NCBI RefSeq assembly: GCF_014925385.1
Contig: NZ_JACSDK010000001.1
Span: forward strand, 620,001-684,000
Direction of reading: 5' to 3'
DNA length: 64,000 nt
Source: Pelagibius marinus
Lineage (GTDB): Bacteria; Pseudomonadota; Alphaproteobacteria; Kiloniellales; Kiloniellaceae
The notes under the pieces are model-generated. The model did not search any database. It was given only the letters and a program-made list of their open reading frames with translations, and was not told the DNA's origin. A program made the translations under genes and the position numbers. Of this stretch, positions 45,988 to 55,227 are shown piece by piece (within the stretch, counting starts at the first letter, position 1; each line of letters opens with the position of its first letter).

Positions 45988-46852
45988 GCTAGGACGAAGC
46001 GAACCGGCGGCGGTGTGGCGCGAGTACTGGACGCGCGGGCGCGGTTCCGCCGCCTTCGTCTTCGGCTTGGGCGTAACGGCGCTGCTCATCGCCGTGGCGC
46101 TGGTCTCCCTGGTCTGGACGCCCCATCCCATCGACGCCATCGATATCCCGAACCGTATGCAGCCGCCCTCGGCTGATCATTGGCTGGGCACCGACCTCTA
46201 TGGGCGCGACGTGCTGTCCCGCCTCATGGCCGGGGCGGTGAACTCCATCGCCGTCTCCCTGGTCGCCGTCGGCATCGGCGCCGGGCTGGGCGTGCCGCTG
46301 GGCGCGCTGGCCGCCGCGCGGCGCGGTCTGGTCGAGGAAGTGGTGATGCGCTTCAACGACTTCACCTTCGCCTTCCCGGCGCTGCTCTCCGCCGTGATGA
46401 TCACCGCCGTGCTCGGCCCCGGCGCCATTAATTCAATCATCGCCATCGGCATCTTCAACATTCCCGTCTTCGCGCGGCTGACGCGCGGCGCCTCGCTGTC
46501 CCTCTGGAAGCGCGACTTCGTGCTGGCCGCGCGGGTCGCCGGCAAGGGCCGGACGCGCATCACCGTCGAACACATCCTGCCCAACATCGCCAGCCTGCTC
46601 ATCGTGCAGATGACCATCCAGTTCGCCCTGGCGATCCTGGCGGAGGCGGGCCTCAGCTACCTCGGCCTCGGCACCCAGCCGCCGGCACCGTCCTGGGGCA
46701 AGATGCTGAACGAGGCGCAGACCCTCATGAGCCTCGCGCCGCACCTGGCGATCTTCCCGGGCCTGGCCATCATGGTGACGGTGCTGGGCTTGAACCTGCT
46801 GGGCGACGGCCTGCGCGACCTGCTGGACCCGCGCCTCCGGAGGCAGCGATGA
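45980..46852 (+). CDS. ABC transporter permease, DppC type
   Basis: A 290-residue permease from ATG 45980. After a cytoplasmic head it has HWLGTDLYGRDVLSRLMAGA, the L-G-T-D-x-x-G-R-D signature of DppC/OppC, and the EAA-like loop KRDFVLAARVAGKGRTRI followed by E-H-I-L-P-N. Forms the channel with the DppB-type subunit. Its stop overlaps the next start (ATGA). Confidence 0.93.
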   Translation: MSELGRSEPAAVWREYWTRGRGSAAFVFGLGVTALLIAVALVSLVWTPHPIDAIDIPNRMQPPSADHWLGTDLYGRDVLSRLMAGAVNSIAVSLVAVGIGAGLGVPLGALAAARRGLVEEVVMRFNDFTFAFPALLSAVMITAVLGPGAINSIIAIGIFNIPVFARLTRGASLSLWKRDFVLAARVAGKGRTRITVEHILPNIASLLIVQMTIQFALAILAEAGLSYLGLGTQPPAPSWGKMLNEAQTLMSLAPHLAIFPGLAIMVTVLGLNLLGDGLRDLLDPRLRRQR

Positions 46853-47834
46853 CCCTGCTCTCCGTCACCGACCTCTGCGTTACCCTCGACACACCCGACG
46901 GGCCGGCGCCCATCCTGCAGGACGTCTCCTTCGAGCTGGCGGCGGGGCAGAGCCTCGGCATCGTCGGCGAGTCGGGCTGCGGCAAGTCGATGACCGCCCT
47001 GGCGCTCATGGGGCTGCTGCCGGCCCAGGCGCGGGTTGCCGGCGAGATCGAGTTCGAGGGAGAGAACCTGCTGGCGCTGCCGGAGGCGCAACTCTGCAAT
47101 ATCCGCGGACGCCGCCTCGCCATGGTGTTCCAGGAACCCATGACGGCGCTCAACCCGGTGAAGACCATCGGCTTCCAGGTGGCAGAGGGCCTGCGCTGGC
47201 ATCTCGGCCTGTCGCGCGGCGCGGCGGAAGCGCGGGCGGTGAAGCTGCTGGCGCGCGTCGGCCTGCCGCAGCCGCGCTTCTCGCCCGACCTCTATCCGCA
47301 CCAGCTTTCCGGCGGGCAGCGTCAGCGCGTGGTCATCGCCATGGCGCTGGCCTGCGAGCCGGCCTTGCTCATCGCCGACGAGCCGACCACGGCCCTGGAC
47401 GTCACCAGTCAGGCGGCGATCCTCGACCTGCTGGCCGAGGTGACGGAGGCGGCGGGGCTCGCCCTGCTGCTCATCACCCACGACCTGGCGGTGGTCTGGC
47501 AGAACACGGCGCGCATGCTGGTGATGTACGCCGGGCGCGTGGTGGAGCGCGGCGCCACCCCGGCGGTCTTCGAGCGCATGGCGCACCCCTACACCCGCGG
47601 CCTCTTCGCCGCTTCTCCGGGGGCCTTGGAGGCCGCCCTGCCCGCCGGCCGGCGCCTTGCCACTATTCCCGGCCAGGTGCCCGATCCGCGCCACCGCCCC
47701 GCCGGCTGCGTTTTCGCCGGGCGCTGTCCGCGCGTCCAGGACGACTGCCTGCCCGCGCAGCCGGCCGAGCGCGCCCTCGACGCCGCCCACGGCGTCGCCT
47801 GCCTGCACCCCTGCCTGGAAGAGGAGGGCGTGCC

Positions 47835-47838
<4 letters not shown>
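46849..47838 (+). CDS. ABC transporter ATPase, DppD type
   Basis: A 329-residue ATPase. Walker A is GESGCGKSM, the signature is LSGGQRQRVVIAMAL, Walker B is ALLIADEPTTALD and the C-terminal oligopeptide domain carries the four cysteines of this family's iron-sulphur/zinc-type motif (C-V-F-A-G-R-C-P-R-V-Q-D-D-C and further Cys). Walker A ends in Ser-Met rather than Ser-Thr. It overlaps the next ATPase gene by ATGA. Confidence 0.93.
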
Positions 47839-48653
<815 letters not shown>

Positions 48654-48658
48654 AACCT

Positions 48659-48958
48659 CTACAGCGGCGCGCCGTGCAGCAGGGACTGGGCCAGCTCGGC
48701 CCACTCTTCCTCCAGGCTTTGGCGGCAGTGCGGCTTGCCGGCGCGCTGGTACCAGTAACCGGCATTGCTTTCATCACCCTCGACCCGGTGCAGGTAGGCG
48801 TGCACCCAGGCGCCCTCGGCGCTGCCGTCGTCCTGGGCGATGCCGTGGGCGGTGTCCCAGTTGCCCTTGGCGGCGTGCCACAGCGCCGTCAGCAGGGGCG
48901 GCTGACCCGCCGGCGGTTCCGCTTCCGTCAGGCTGGCGCGGAAGGCTTCGAAATCCAT
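48659..48958 (-). CDS. Small uncharacterised helical protein
   Basis: A 99-residue protein from ATG 48958 with AGGAGAGGA upstream. Features are LLTALWHAAKGNWDTAHGIA, EGAWVHAYLHRVEGDESNAG and YWYQRAGKPHC. This W-H-x-A-K-G-x-W-x-x-A-H / H-R-x-E-G-D-x-x-N-A-x-Y-W-Y pattern recurs in hypothetical proteins of proteobacteria as I recall them. It looks like a short TPR-like helical repeat. Function unknown. Sits with the HlyU-like gene on the minus strand. Confidence 0.7.
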   Translation of the reverse strand: MDFEAFRASLTEAEPPAGQPPLLTALWHAAKGNWDTAHGIAQDDGSAEGAWVHAYLHRVEGDESNAGYWYQRAGKPHCRQSLEEEWAELAQSLLHGAPL

Positions 48959-48975
48959 TGCGTCCTCTCCTGCAG

Positions 48976-49266
48976 TCAGTCGCGGAAGATCCGCTCGCCC
49001 TGCTCGTCGATGATCTGGCGCGCCTTGATGACGGCGAAGTCGTTGGCGGCTTCCGCCGAGGCGTGGGTGTCGGCGCGCAGGAAGCGGTGCTCCTTGACCT
49101 CGCCGCCGACCTCCTTGCGGATCACGCCGGCGGTCAGCCACTGACCGTTCTGCGGTTGGGCGGCCGGGGTAATCTTGAACCCCTGGTAGTCGACCTCGTT
49201 GCCTTCCCGGGCATCGCCGTCGGCGCTGCCGCCGCCACCGCCGAAAAACTTGCTGAAGAGGCCCAT
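48976..49266 (-). CDS. HlyU-family protein
   Basis: A 96-residue HlyU-type protein from ATG 49266, with GGAGG upstream. It begins MGLFSKFFGGGG and contains VDYQGFKITPAAQPQNGQWL, AGVIRKEVGGEVKEHRFLRA and IKARQIIDEQGERIF, as in the family named after a Vibrio hemolysin activator. Whether it regulates transcription here is not established. It is 17 bases from the following small gene. Confidence 0.82.
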   Translation of the reverse strand: MGLFSKFFGGGGGSADGDAREGNEVDYQGFKITPAAQPQNGQWLTAGVIRKEVGGEVKEHRFLRADTHASAEAANDFAVIKARQIIDEQGERIFRD

Positions 49267-49346
49267 GTTCCCGTTCCTCCCGGCTGCTTGTTGTGCATGA
49301 CAGGTTAGCGCGCGCAAGCCCTTCTTCCTACCGCCTCCTGTGATCT

Positions 49347-50747
49347 ATGCTGACGGCCCGTTCCATGACCCCGCCCGGGGCCCCCGTCGGAGCCGTTTTC
49401 TTGAGCAGCCTGTACCATCCCGCCCTCTATGACCGTGATCCCCCCGTCGGCAGCTATTGGGAGGCCTCGGCCCCGCCGCTGGGCCGCGAAACGCCGCCGC
49501 TGCACGACACGGCCACCTGCGAGGTCGCGGTCATCGGCGCCGGCTACACCGGGCTGACCGCCGCCCTGACCCTGGCCGAGCAGCACGGGGCCGGGGTCGC
49601 GGTGCTGGAGGCCGGCACGCCGGGCTGGGGCGCCTCCGGGCGCAACGGCGGTTTCTGCTGCCTGGGCGGGGCGAAGCTCGGCTACGGCGTCATGGCCCGG
49701 CGCTACGGTCTGGCGGAGACGCGGCGCTTCTTCGCCGCCCAGATGGAGTCCATCGACCTGGTGCAGCAGACCTGCGCCGAGCGTGGCATCGACGCCGACA
49801 TCACCGGCGGCGGCGAGATCCTGCTGGCGCACAAGGCGAGCCGCGGCGGCGCGGTGCTGCAGGCCGAACGCGAGGAACTGCGCGAACTGGTAGGGCTCGA
49901 CTGCCCGGTGCTCGACAACGATGCCCTGGCCGCGCGCGGTCTCGCCGGCGCCGGCTTCCACGGCGGGCTGGAGCTGCCGCTGGGCGTCGGCCTGCATCCG
50001 CTGAAATACCTGCGCGGCCTGGCCCGCGCCGCCCTCGACGCCGGGGTAACAGTCTATGGCCACTCCCCGGTCACGGCCCTGCAGCGCGAGGGCGCGGACT
50101 TTCTTCTCGTGACGCCGCGCGGACGGTTGAGGGCGCGCAAGGTGATCCTCGCCACCAACGGCTACACCGAAGACGACAGCATGAGGCCGCTGGCCGGCCG
50201 CCTCATGCCGGCGCTCTCCAGCATCATCGTCACGAGGCCGCTGAGCGCGGCCGAGCAGAAGGCCCAGGGCTGGACCTCCATGGTGATGTGCGCCGACAGC
50301 CGCCGCCTGCTGCATTACTTCCGCCTGCTGCCCGACGGCCGCTTCCTCTGGGGCGGGCGCGGCGGCATCTCCGGCTCGCCGGCGGCGGCGGCGCGCTCGC
50401 AGGCCCGCCTGCGCCGCACCTTCGAGCATCACTATCCGGCCTGGCGCCACGTGGAGACGGAATACTTCTGGCGCGGCCTGGTCTGCCTGACCAAGCCGCT
50501 GGTGCCTTTCGTCGGCAAGCTGGAAGGCGAGGGGCTCTATGCCGCGCTGGCCTACCACGGCAACGGCGTCTCCTTCACCGCCTGGGCCGGGCGCGCCGTC
50601 GCCGCCCAGGTGGCCGGGGCGCAGGGCGCCGAGGCCCTGCCGGCGGTGCTGCGCGCGCCGCTGCCGCGTTTTCCGCTGCCCTTCCTGCGCAAGGCCTACC
50701 TGACCGGTGCCTACGCGGTCTACGGCGCGCAGGACGCGCTGACCTGA
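49347..50747 (+). CDS. FAD-dependent oxidoreductase (DAO/PuuB-like)
   Basis: A 466-residue flavoprotein of the D-amino-acid-oxidase group, closest in style to gamma-glutamylputrescine oxidase. LYHPALYDRDPPVGSYWEAS precedes the FAD loop VAVIGAGYTGLTAALTLAEQ. Others are EAGTPGWGASGRNGGFCCLG, KVILATNGYT and the C-terminal AALAYHGNGVSFTAWAGRAV. It likely oxidises an amine or imino acid. Start uncertain: ATG 49347 or 49365. Its stop overlaps the next gene by TGATG. Confidence 0.85.
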   Translation: MLTARSMTPPGAPVGAVFLSSLYHPALYDRDPPVGSYWEASAPPLGRETPPLHDTATCEVAVIGAGYTGLTAALTLAEQHGAGVAVLEAGTPGWGASGRNGGFCCLGGAKLGYGVMARRYGLAETRRFFAAQMESIDLVQQTCAERGIDADITGGGEILLAHKASRGGAVLQAEREELRELVGLDCPVLDNDALAARGLAGAGFHGGLELPLGVGLHPLKYLRGLARAALDAGVTVYGHSPVTALQREGADFLLVTPRGRLRARKVILATNGYTEDDSMRPLAGRLMPALSSIIVTRPLSAAEQKAQGWTSMVMCADSRRLLHYFRLLPDGRFLWGGRGGISGSPAAAARSQARLRRTFEHHYPAWRHVETEYFWRGLVCLTKPLVPFVGKLEGEGLYAALAYHGNGVSFTAWAGRAVAAQVAGAQGAEALPAVLRAPLPRFPLPFLRKAYLTGAYAVYGAQDALT

Positions 50748-51361
50748 TGCGCGCGGCGGCGCTCCTGCTCGGCCTTTTCTGCTGGGCGGCGCCGGCACTT
50801 GCGCTCGAAGATGTGCCGGGCTGGGGCGCCACGCGATGGGGCATGACCGCCGACGAACTGCGCGCGGCGCTCGGGTCGCGGGTGACCGAGCTGCCCGGGC
50901 GCTGGGTCTACGGCGGTGCCTATGCCGAGCTGGCGGTGGAAGAGGTCGAGATCGGCGGCCTGACCTTCACCGCCTATCTGCAGATGAATGACCGGACGGA
51001 GCGCCTGCAGCAGGTGCTGCTGGAGCGCCGCCGCACGGGGGCGGTGCCGGCGGCCTTCGAGCAGGTCATCGACGCCCTGACGTCACGCTACGGCCCGCCG
51101 GCTGAGGATTGCGCCCAGGCCAAGACCGGCGGGCAGCCGCTCGACTACGAAGTCACCTGGCGTTTCCCCACCACGATCCTGCACGCCAAGTTTCTCGACT
51201 TCTCCACCACCGCCGTCTTCTCGCGCGATCCCGAGGCCGAGCTCGACCCGCTGGTCATCGAGCGCAAGGTGCGCCGCAACCTCAGGCGCTCTATGCCGCG
51301 GCGCATCCTGCTGCGCTTCCACGACGCCGCGCGGGCGGACCTCGATCCGTCCTGCGCTTAG
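50747..51361 (+). CDS. Exported protein of unknown function
   Basis: A 204-residue protein with a signal peptide (MRAAALLLGLFCWAAPALAL). The mature part opens VPGWGATRWGMTADELRAAL, a phrase common in small periplasmic proteins that measure substrate-like W-G-M-x-x-x-E motifs, then YGGAYAELAVEEVEIGGLTF and a region with RYGPPAEDC. No enzyme motif is visible. It is coupled to the oxidoreductase gene by TGATG and ends in a 4-base overlap with the convergent FemAB-like gene. Confidence 0.7.
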   Translation: MRAAALLLGLFCWAAPALALEDVPGWGATRWGMTADELRAALGSRVTELPGRWVYGGAYAELAVEEVEIGGLTFTAYLQMNDRTERLQQVLLERRRTGAVPAAFEQVIDALTSRYGPPAEDCAQAKTGGQPLDYEVTWRFPTTILHAKFLDFSTTAVFSRDPEAELDPLVIERKVRRNLRRSMPRRILLRFHDAARADLDPSCA

Positions 51362-52326
51362 AGGTAGCTGCCCGTCAGCGTGAAGACCTCGCCGCCCAGG
51401 CCGAGCTTGAAGCGGGCGAGGCCGCGCTGGCTTTCGGTGTTGAGGCCGCCGAGGTCGAGCCACTGGATGCCGCTTTTCCGCAGTTCTTCGATGCCGTGCC
51501 ACAGCAGCAGGTTATGGGCCTGGCCGGCGCGCCCGACGCCGCTGGTCCAGGAGGCCATGTAGGTGGCGCTGGCGCCGTGGCGCAGCAGGATGACGCCGGC
51601 CACCAGCTTGTCGCCCTGGCGGGCGGAGAGGGAAAGCAGGGCCTTGCCGTCGGCGGCGTCGATGGCGGCGATGAAATCGCCGGGCGGACCGACGAAGCGC
51701 TTCTTACGGCGGAAGGTGTCGTAGAGCAGCAGCGCCGCCTGCTTCTGTCGCGCCTTGCCGTCGAGGGAGATGGCAAGGCCCTCGCGCTCGGCCTTGTGCA
51801 GGGCCGCGCGCCACTTGCCCTGCAGGCCGGCCAGCAGGGCCTCCGGGCTTTGGCGCAGGTCGAGCCAGGCCGAGGCATAGCCGGTGACGACGCGGCGGAA
51901 GCCCAGGGCGTTCAGCAAGGCTTCACTGCGCGGGTCGTCGGGCAGTTCCGGCAGCCAGGAGAGGAAGTCGAGGCGCCGGCCGCGGTAGCGCCGGGCGATG
52001 GCGGCGCAGACGGCGGCGCCGCGCGGGTCCCCGAGCGGGTCCCCTGGCGGCTCGATGAGCCACACCGGGCCGCGCAGGATGCGGGTCACGCCGATGTGCC
52101 AGTAGGTCTTGCGGTAGGCCTGCACCAGGGCCAGCGGCGTCGAGCCGGCGGCGATGACGTGGCGCTCCATGGTGTAGTTGTGTTGGCCGGCGACCGCCTC
52201 GCCGTAGGCCCAGGACTGCTCCAGGCCGCTCCTGCCGGCCCGGCGGTAGAGCTCGTCCCAGGCCTCCCGCGCCGCGGGCTGCCAGGTCAGGTCGTCACCG
52301 ATATCATCCAGGGAAGCCGCCAGCAT
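51358..52326 (-). CDS. FemAB/BioF2-like GNAT acyltransferase
   Basis: A 322-residue protein with two GNAT-like halves as in FemAB. RSGLEQSWAYGEAVAGQ is the N-terminal motif; LQGKWRAALHKAEREGLAIS is the family's K-x-R-x-x-x-x-K-A-x-x-x-G block; VGRAGQAHNLLLWHGIEELR and IQWLDLGGLNTESQRGLARF form the C-terminal motif. Family members transfer amino acids or acyl groups to peptidoglycan precursors or exopolysaccharide. The acceptor here is unknown. Confidence 0.8.
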   Translation of the reverse strand: MLAASLDDIGDDLTWQPAAREAWDELYRRAGRSGLEQSWAYGEAVAGQHNYTMERHVIAAGSTPLALVQAYRKTYWHIGVTRILRGPVWLIEPPGDPLGDPRGAAVCAAIARRYRGRRLDFLSWLPELPDDPRSEALLNALGFRRVVTGYASAWLDLRQSPEALLAGLQGKWRAALHKAEREGLAISLDGKARQKQAALLLYDTFRRKKRFVGPPGDFIAAIDAADGKALLSLSARQGDKLVAGVILLRHGASATYMASWTSGVGRAGQAHNLLLWHGIEELRKSGIQWLDLGGLNTESQRGLARFKLGLGGEVFTLTGSYL

Positions 52327-52379
52327 GGGCGGCAGTTTCCCGGTTTTCCGCGATCACGGCAACGGCTAGTCTCGCAGCC

Positions 52380-52595
52380 ATGACGGCGGATGGAAGAGAC
52401 GACGACAAGAACGGCGGGGCCGTGCTGGGCCACGTCATCCCGCGGCGCCGCTTCACGCGCTGGGCGGTCTTCTATTTCCTGCTCTACTTCTGCCTGCCGG
52501 TGCTGCTGCTCGGCCTGGCGATCGACCTGGCGCTCTACGCCGTCTTCTCCGGGCTCTTCGGGCGCTGCTACGCCCTCTTCTGCCTTTTCGGCTAG
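52380..52595 (+). CDS. Small membrane protein
   Basis: A 71-residue protein with a hydrophilic head (MTADGRDDDKNGGAVLGHVI) and one long or two short hydrophobic segments (WAVFYFLLYFCLPVLLLGLA; LALYAVFSGLFGRCYALFCL). It carries three cysteines near the C-terminus. It is divergent from the FemAB-like gene by 53 bases. No family recognised. Confidence 0.6.
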   Translation: MTADGRDDDKNGGAVLGHVIPRRRFTRWAVFYFLLYFCLPVLLLGLAIDLALYAVFSGLFGRCYALFCLFG

Positions 52596-52603
52596 CGCCT
52601 TTT

Positions 52604-52828
52604 CTAATTCGCCGGCCGGCCGGAAGTCTCCAGGGCGCGGCGCCCGGTCGTGGTGAGGGAAACCGAGAAGACCCCCGGGCTCACTTCCTTCTGAAGGATC
52701 CAGTGGGCCTGGCGGCACTCCTGCAGGGTGCGCCACAGGATGGTGCCCTCGGCCGACTCCAGCACGGCGATCTCGCCGGACATGCGGAGCAGTTCGAGGA
52801 CAAGCTGCTGTTGGGGAAGAAGAGCCAC
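52604..52828 (-). CDS. Small uncharacterised protein
   Basis: A 74-residue product counted from GTG 52828 (VALLPQQQLVLELLRMSGEI). The open frame continues upstream to TTG 53008, but that part is low-complexity and looks non-coding. The core, VLESAEGTILWRTLQECRQA and HWILQKEVSPGVFSVSLTTT, has a winged-helix-like strand-helix pattern and ends GRRALE. It may be a small DNA-binding or regulator-associated protein; this is a guess. The start is uncertain. Confidence 0.5.
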   Translation of the reverse strand: MALLPQQQLVLELLRMSGEIAVLESAEGTILWRTLQECRQAHWILQKEVSPGVFSVSLTTTGRRALETSGRPAN

Positions 52829-53048
52829 GTCTGAGAGGTTTCCTGCAAGGTTGTCGAGACGGCCCGCTTCGTTCGCGGCGACGCCCGCCCTGGGTATGCC
52901 GCGCAGGTTACCTGCTTCGCGCGCTCCCGACGAGGGGGGAGGAGTGAGAGGCCGGTTTGCCGCGGCCGACCTCTCTCCTTTGCCTGGTGCCGGAAGGCCG
53001 GCACTCAAGTCTGTGGCGTCGGTCGCCTGTTTCCGGGCAAGCGCCGGA

Positions 53049-53411
53049 TCAGTGCTGCACGCCGTCGGCCAGGACTCTACAGAGCTGGCTCACCGCCTCC
53101 TGATGACGGTCGTTGCTGATCCGTGTGAAGTTGCGGGCCAGGTCGAGGCACATGCGCTGGCGCTCGTTCAGCCGACTGTCTTCACTGTTCAGCCCTTCGT
53201 AGAAGAAGCCGATGTCAACGCCCAGGACCTTGGCGATCTCGAACAGCCGGCCCGCCGACACGCGGTTGATGCCGCGCTCGTACTTGTGGGCTTGCTGATA
53301 GGTCACACCGATCATCTCCGCGAGCTGCTGCTGGGTGAGCCCCAGCATGGTACGGCGCTCACGAATGCGCTGACCGACATACTTCTCGACGCTCTGGATG
53401 TTTGCAGACAC
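53049..53411 (-). CDS. XRE-family HTH transcriptional regulator
   Basis: About 120 residues from GTG 53411 (VSANIQSVEKYVGQRIRERR); the frame is open to ATG 53465, whose extra 18 residues lack similarity and a ribosome-binding site. The HTH is LGLTQQQLAEMIGVTYQQAH followed by K-Y-E-R-G-x-N-R-V-S, the classic XRE layout common in alphaproteobacteria. The C-terminal half is helical. A 20-bp inverted repeat upstream is its probable operator. Targets are unknown. Confidence 0.85.
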   Translation of the reverse strand: MSANIQSVEKYVGQRIRERRTMLGLTQQQLAEMIGVTYQQAHKYERGINRVSAGRLFEIAKVLGVDIGFFYEGLNSEDSRLNERQRMCLDLARNFTRISNDRHQEAVSQLCRVLADGVQH

Positions 53412-53465
53412 AGTTTCCACTCGATCCCACCGTTGCAGTTGAGGTATGACCCCTTTTTTCATCAA

Positions 53466-54048
53466 CCAGACTAATCATTATGATGCATATCATAATCACT
53501 TCATCGAGTAAATAAGACAAAGGGATTTTCGCCAGGATCGTGAGAGCGTTGTGGTGAGGTCCCGGGCCTTGGCCGGCCCCGGATCACCGACGCATCTCCT
53601 GAACTCGCGATACTATAATTTAAAAACAAATAGATAGTCCCCCTTTGGGGGGTGTTCGGCGGCACGTTGTCCGCCTTGGTGAAATGAGGGGCCGCTACTT
53701 AAACGTATGGCGCTAGGCCGTTGCATCAACCCACGGCGGCATGCTTTCCACAGCTAATCAAACGGAGGTCCGCTCGGGGCGGCCTTCCGCCGCGCGGCGC
53801 GGCCATGCCGCCTGTTGCCGCATTGCGTTTATTAGAGGGCGGCGCTCCGGGTCGGTACCAGGGGCAAATTAGAGGCCAACTCCCCATCCGCACTGTGTTT
53901 TTTGGTTCCCTGCGACAGCCGAGGTCGCCTGCGCGCGGGACAGCGCCCGCCCGGCCCGCTCGACTGGCTCGGGTCGATCCGCCCCGGTTCCGTATTGCGG
54001 GCCGGGCGGGACCGCGGGCACGGGTCCAGGGACAAGAAGGAACGCGTT
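53466..54048. other. Gene-poor region between XRE and nitrilase-like genes
   Basis: 583 bases with no supported gene, apart from the operator at 53477. An exact TATAAT at 53614-53619 has no -35 partner. A C5/G6 hairpin (CCCCCTTTGGGGGG, 53640-53653) follows it. The A/T content of 53600-53635 is unusual for this window and could mark a promoter or old insertion. Confidence 0.5.
53477..53496. promoter_or_regulatory. Inverted-repeat operator candidate
   Basis: ATTATGAT-GCAT-ATCATAAT has perfect 8-base arms. It lies 66 bases upstream of the GTG start of the XRE gene in an A/T-rich patch that also supplies -10-like TATGAT/CATAAT words on both strands. Autoregulation by the XRE protein is the simplest reading. 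Confidence 0.5.
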
Positions 54049-54939
54049 TTGGACAAGACCATTCAGGCAGACCGCAAGCTGCGGCTCGCCGTCGCGCAGA
54101 TCGAGGCCGGCCACGGCGACATCGAGGCGAACCTGCAGAAGCACCTCGACGTGATCGACGCCGCCCGCGCCGTCGGGGCCGAGGCGCTGCTGTTCCCGGA
54201 ACTCTCGCTCACCGGCTACTGCGTCGGCGAGCAGAGCCTGGAACTGGCCATCGCCCGCGACCACGAGTTCATCCAGCGCCTCGCCGCGGCCAGCGGCGAC
54301 ATGTGGACGGTCTTCGGCTTCATCGAGGAAGGCGTGGCCGCCCAGATCCACAACTCCCTGGCGGTGCTGCACCAGGGCAACGTCAGCTTCCTGCACCGCA
54401 AGCTGAACCTCGCCACCTTCGGCAAGCTGGAGGAGGGCAAGCACTTCGCCGGAGGGCGCTTTCTGGAGACCTTCAATCTCGGGCCGCGCTGGCGGGCCGG
54501 CACCCTGATCTGCGCCGACTGCTGGAACCCCGCGCTGGTGCACCTGGCGGCGGTGCAGGGCGCGACCCTGCTGATGCTGCCCGTGGCCTCGGCCCTCGAC
54601 GTGGTGGGCGGCGAGTTCGACAATCCGCTCGGTTGGCAGCGGGTGCTGGATTTCTACGCCATGGTCTATGGCATGCCGCTGGCCATGGCTAACTTCACCG
54701 GTGTGCAGAACGGCGCCACCTTCTGGGGCGGCAGCCGCATCCTCGACCCCTTCGGCAAGAACCTGGCCGAGGCCGGCGACAAGGAGACACTGATCCACGC
54801 CGAGCTGGATTTCCAGGCGGTGCTGGCGGCGCGCTATCACCTGCCGACGCTGCGCGACTCCAACCTGGACCTCATCTACCGCGAACTGGGCCGCCTCACC
54901 TGGCAGGTCGGCGTGCCGCCGGAAAGCCGCCCCGTCTAG
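54049..54939 (+). CDS. Nitrilase-superfamily carbon-nitrogen hydrolase
   Basis: A 296-residue hydrolase from TTG 54049 (AAGGA upstream; no ATG or GTG fits the conserved start KLRLAVAQIEAGHGDIEANL). The catalytic triad is visible: Glu51 in LLFPELSLTGY, Lys118 in LHRKLNLATFG and Cys155 in LICADCWNP. The family cleaves nitriles, amides or carbamoyl groups. The sequence VASALDVVGGEFDNPLGWQR is not assigned to a subfamily. The substrate is unknown. Its stop codon lies in a tandem repeat. Confidence 0.85.
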   Translation: MDKTIQADRKLRLAVAQIEAGHGDIEANLQKHLDVIDAARAVGAEALLFPELSLTGYCVGEQSLELAIARDHEFIQRLAAASGDMWTVFGFIEEGVAAQIHNSLAVLHQGNVSFLHRKLNLATFGKLEEGKHFAGGRFLETFNLGPRWRAGTLICADCWNPALVHLAAVQGATLLMLPVASALDVVGGEFDNPLGWQRVLDFYAMVYGMPLAMANFTGVQNGATFWGGSRILDPFGKNLAEAGDKETLIHAELDFQAVLAARYHLPTLRDSNLDLIYRELGRLTWQVGVPPESRPV

Positions 54940-54965
54940 CATCCCCGTCTAGCATCCCCGTCTAG
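54931..54965. repeat. 13-bp tandem repeat at the nitrilase 3' end
   Basis: CCCGTCTAGCATC occurs 2.7 times in a row; the first unit contains the nitrilase stop codon (TAG). A related word, GTAGCATCCCCATCT, appears at 57643, on the other side of the lower-GC insertion. Confidence 0.75.
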
Positions 54966-55227
54966 GGTCAGGACCCATTAATTTCCCGATCTCGAATACG
55001 CATGGGGAATGCCGCATTTGTGGTTGCTAAAGATGGCGGTTGGCCCAAATGCGGACATTGGCAATCGATAATAATGTCTAGTTCGCGACATCCGACCTAC
55101 CGGAACTTTGTGCCAGCAGCGGCCGGCCGCGTTAGCTGAGCCGAATGCCTGCTTCCGTATCGCGCTCCTGACTCCTGGCTCGCTCGCAATGCCTCGCGGG
55201 CGGTCAGGTCGGTCTCAGTCAGCGGCA

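Noticed and set aside
49457-50746. Long upstream extension of the exported-protein frame at 50747
   Set aside because: It is an out-of-frame reading of the FAD oxidoreductase; the signal peptide starts at 50747.
53614-53619. Promoter with exact TATAAT
   Set aside because: No -35 element at 15-19 bases and the next gene is over 400 bases away; left as a note in the region entry.
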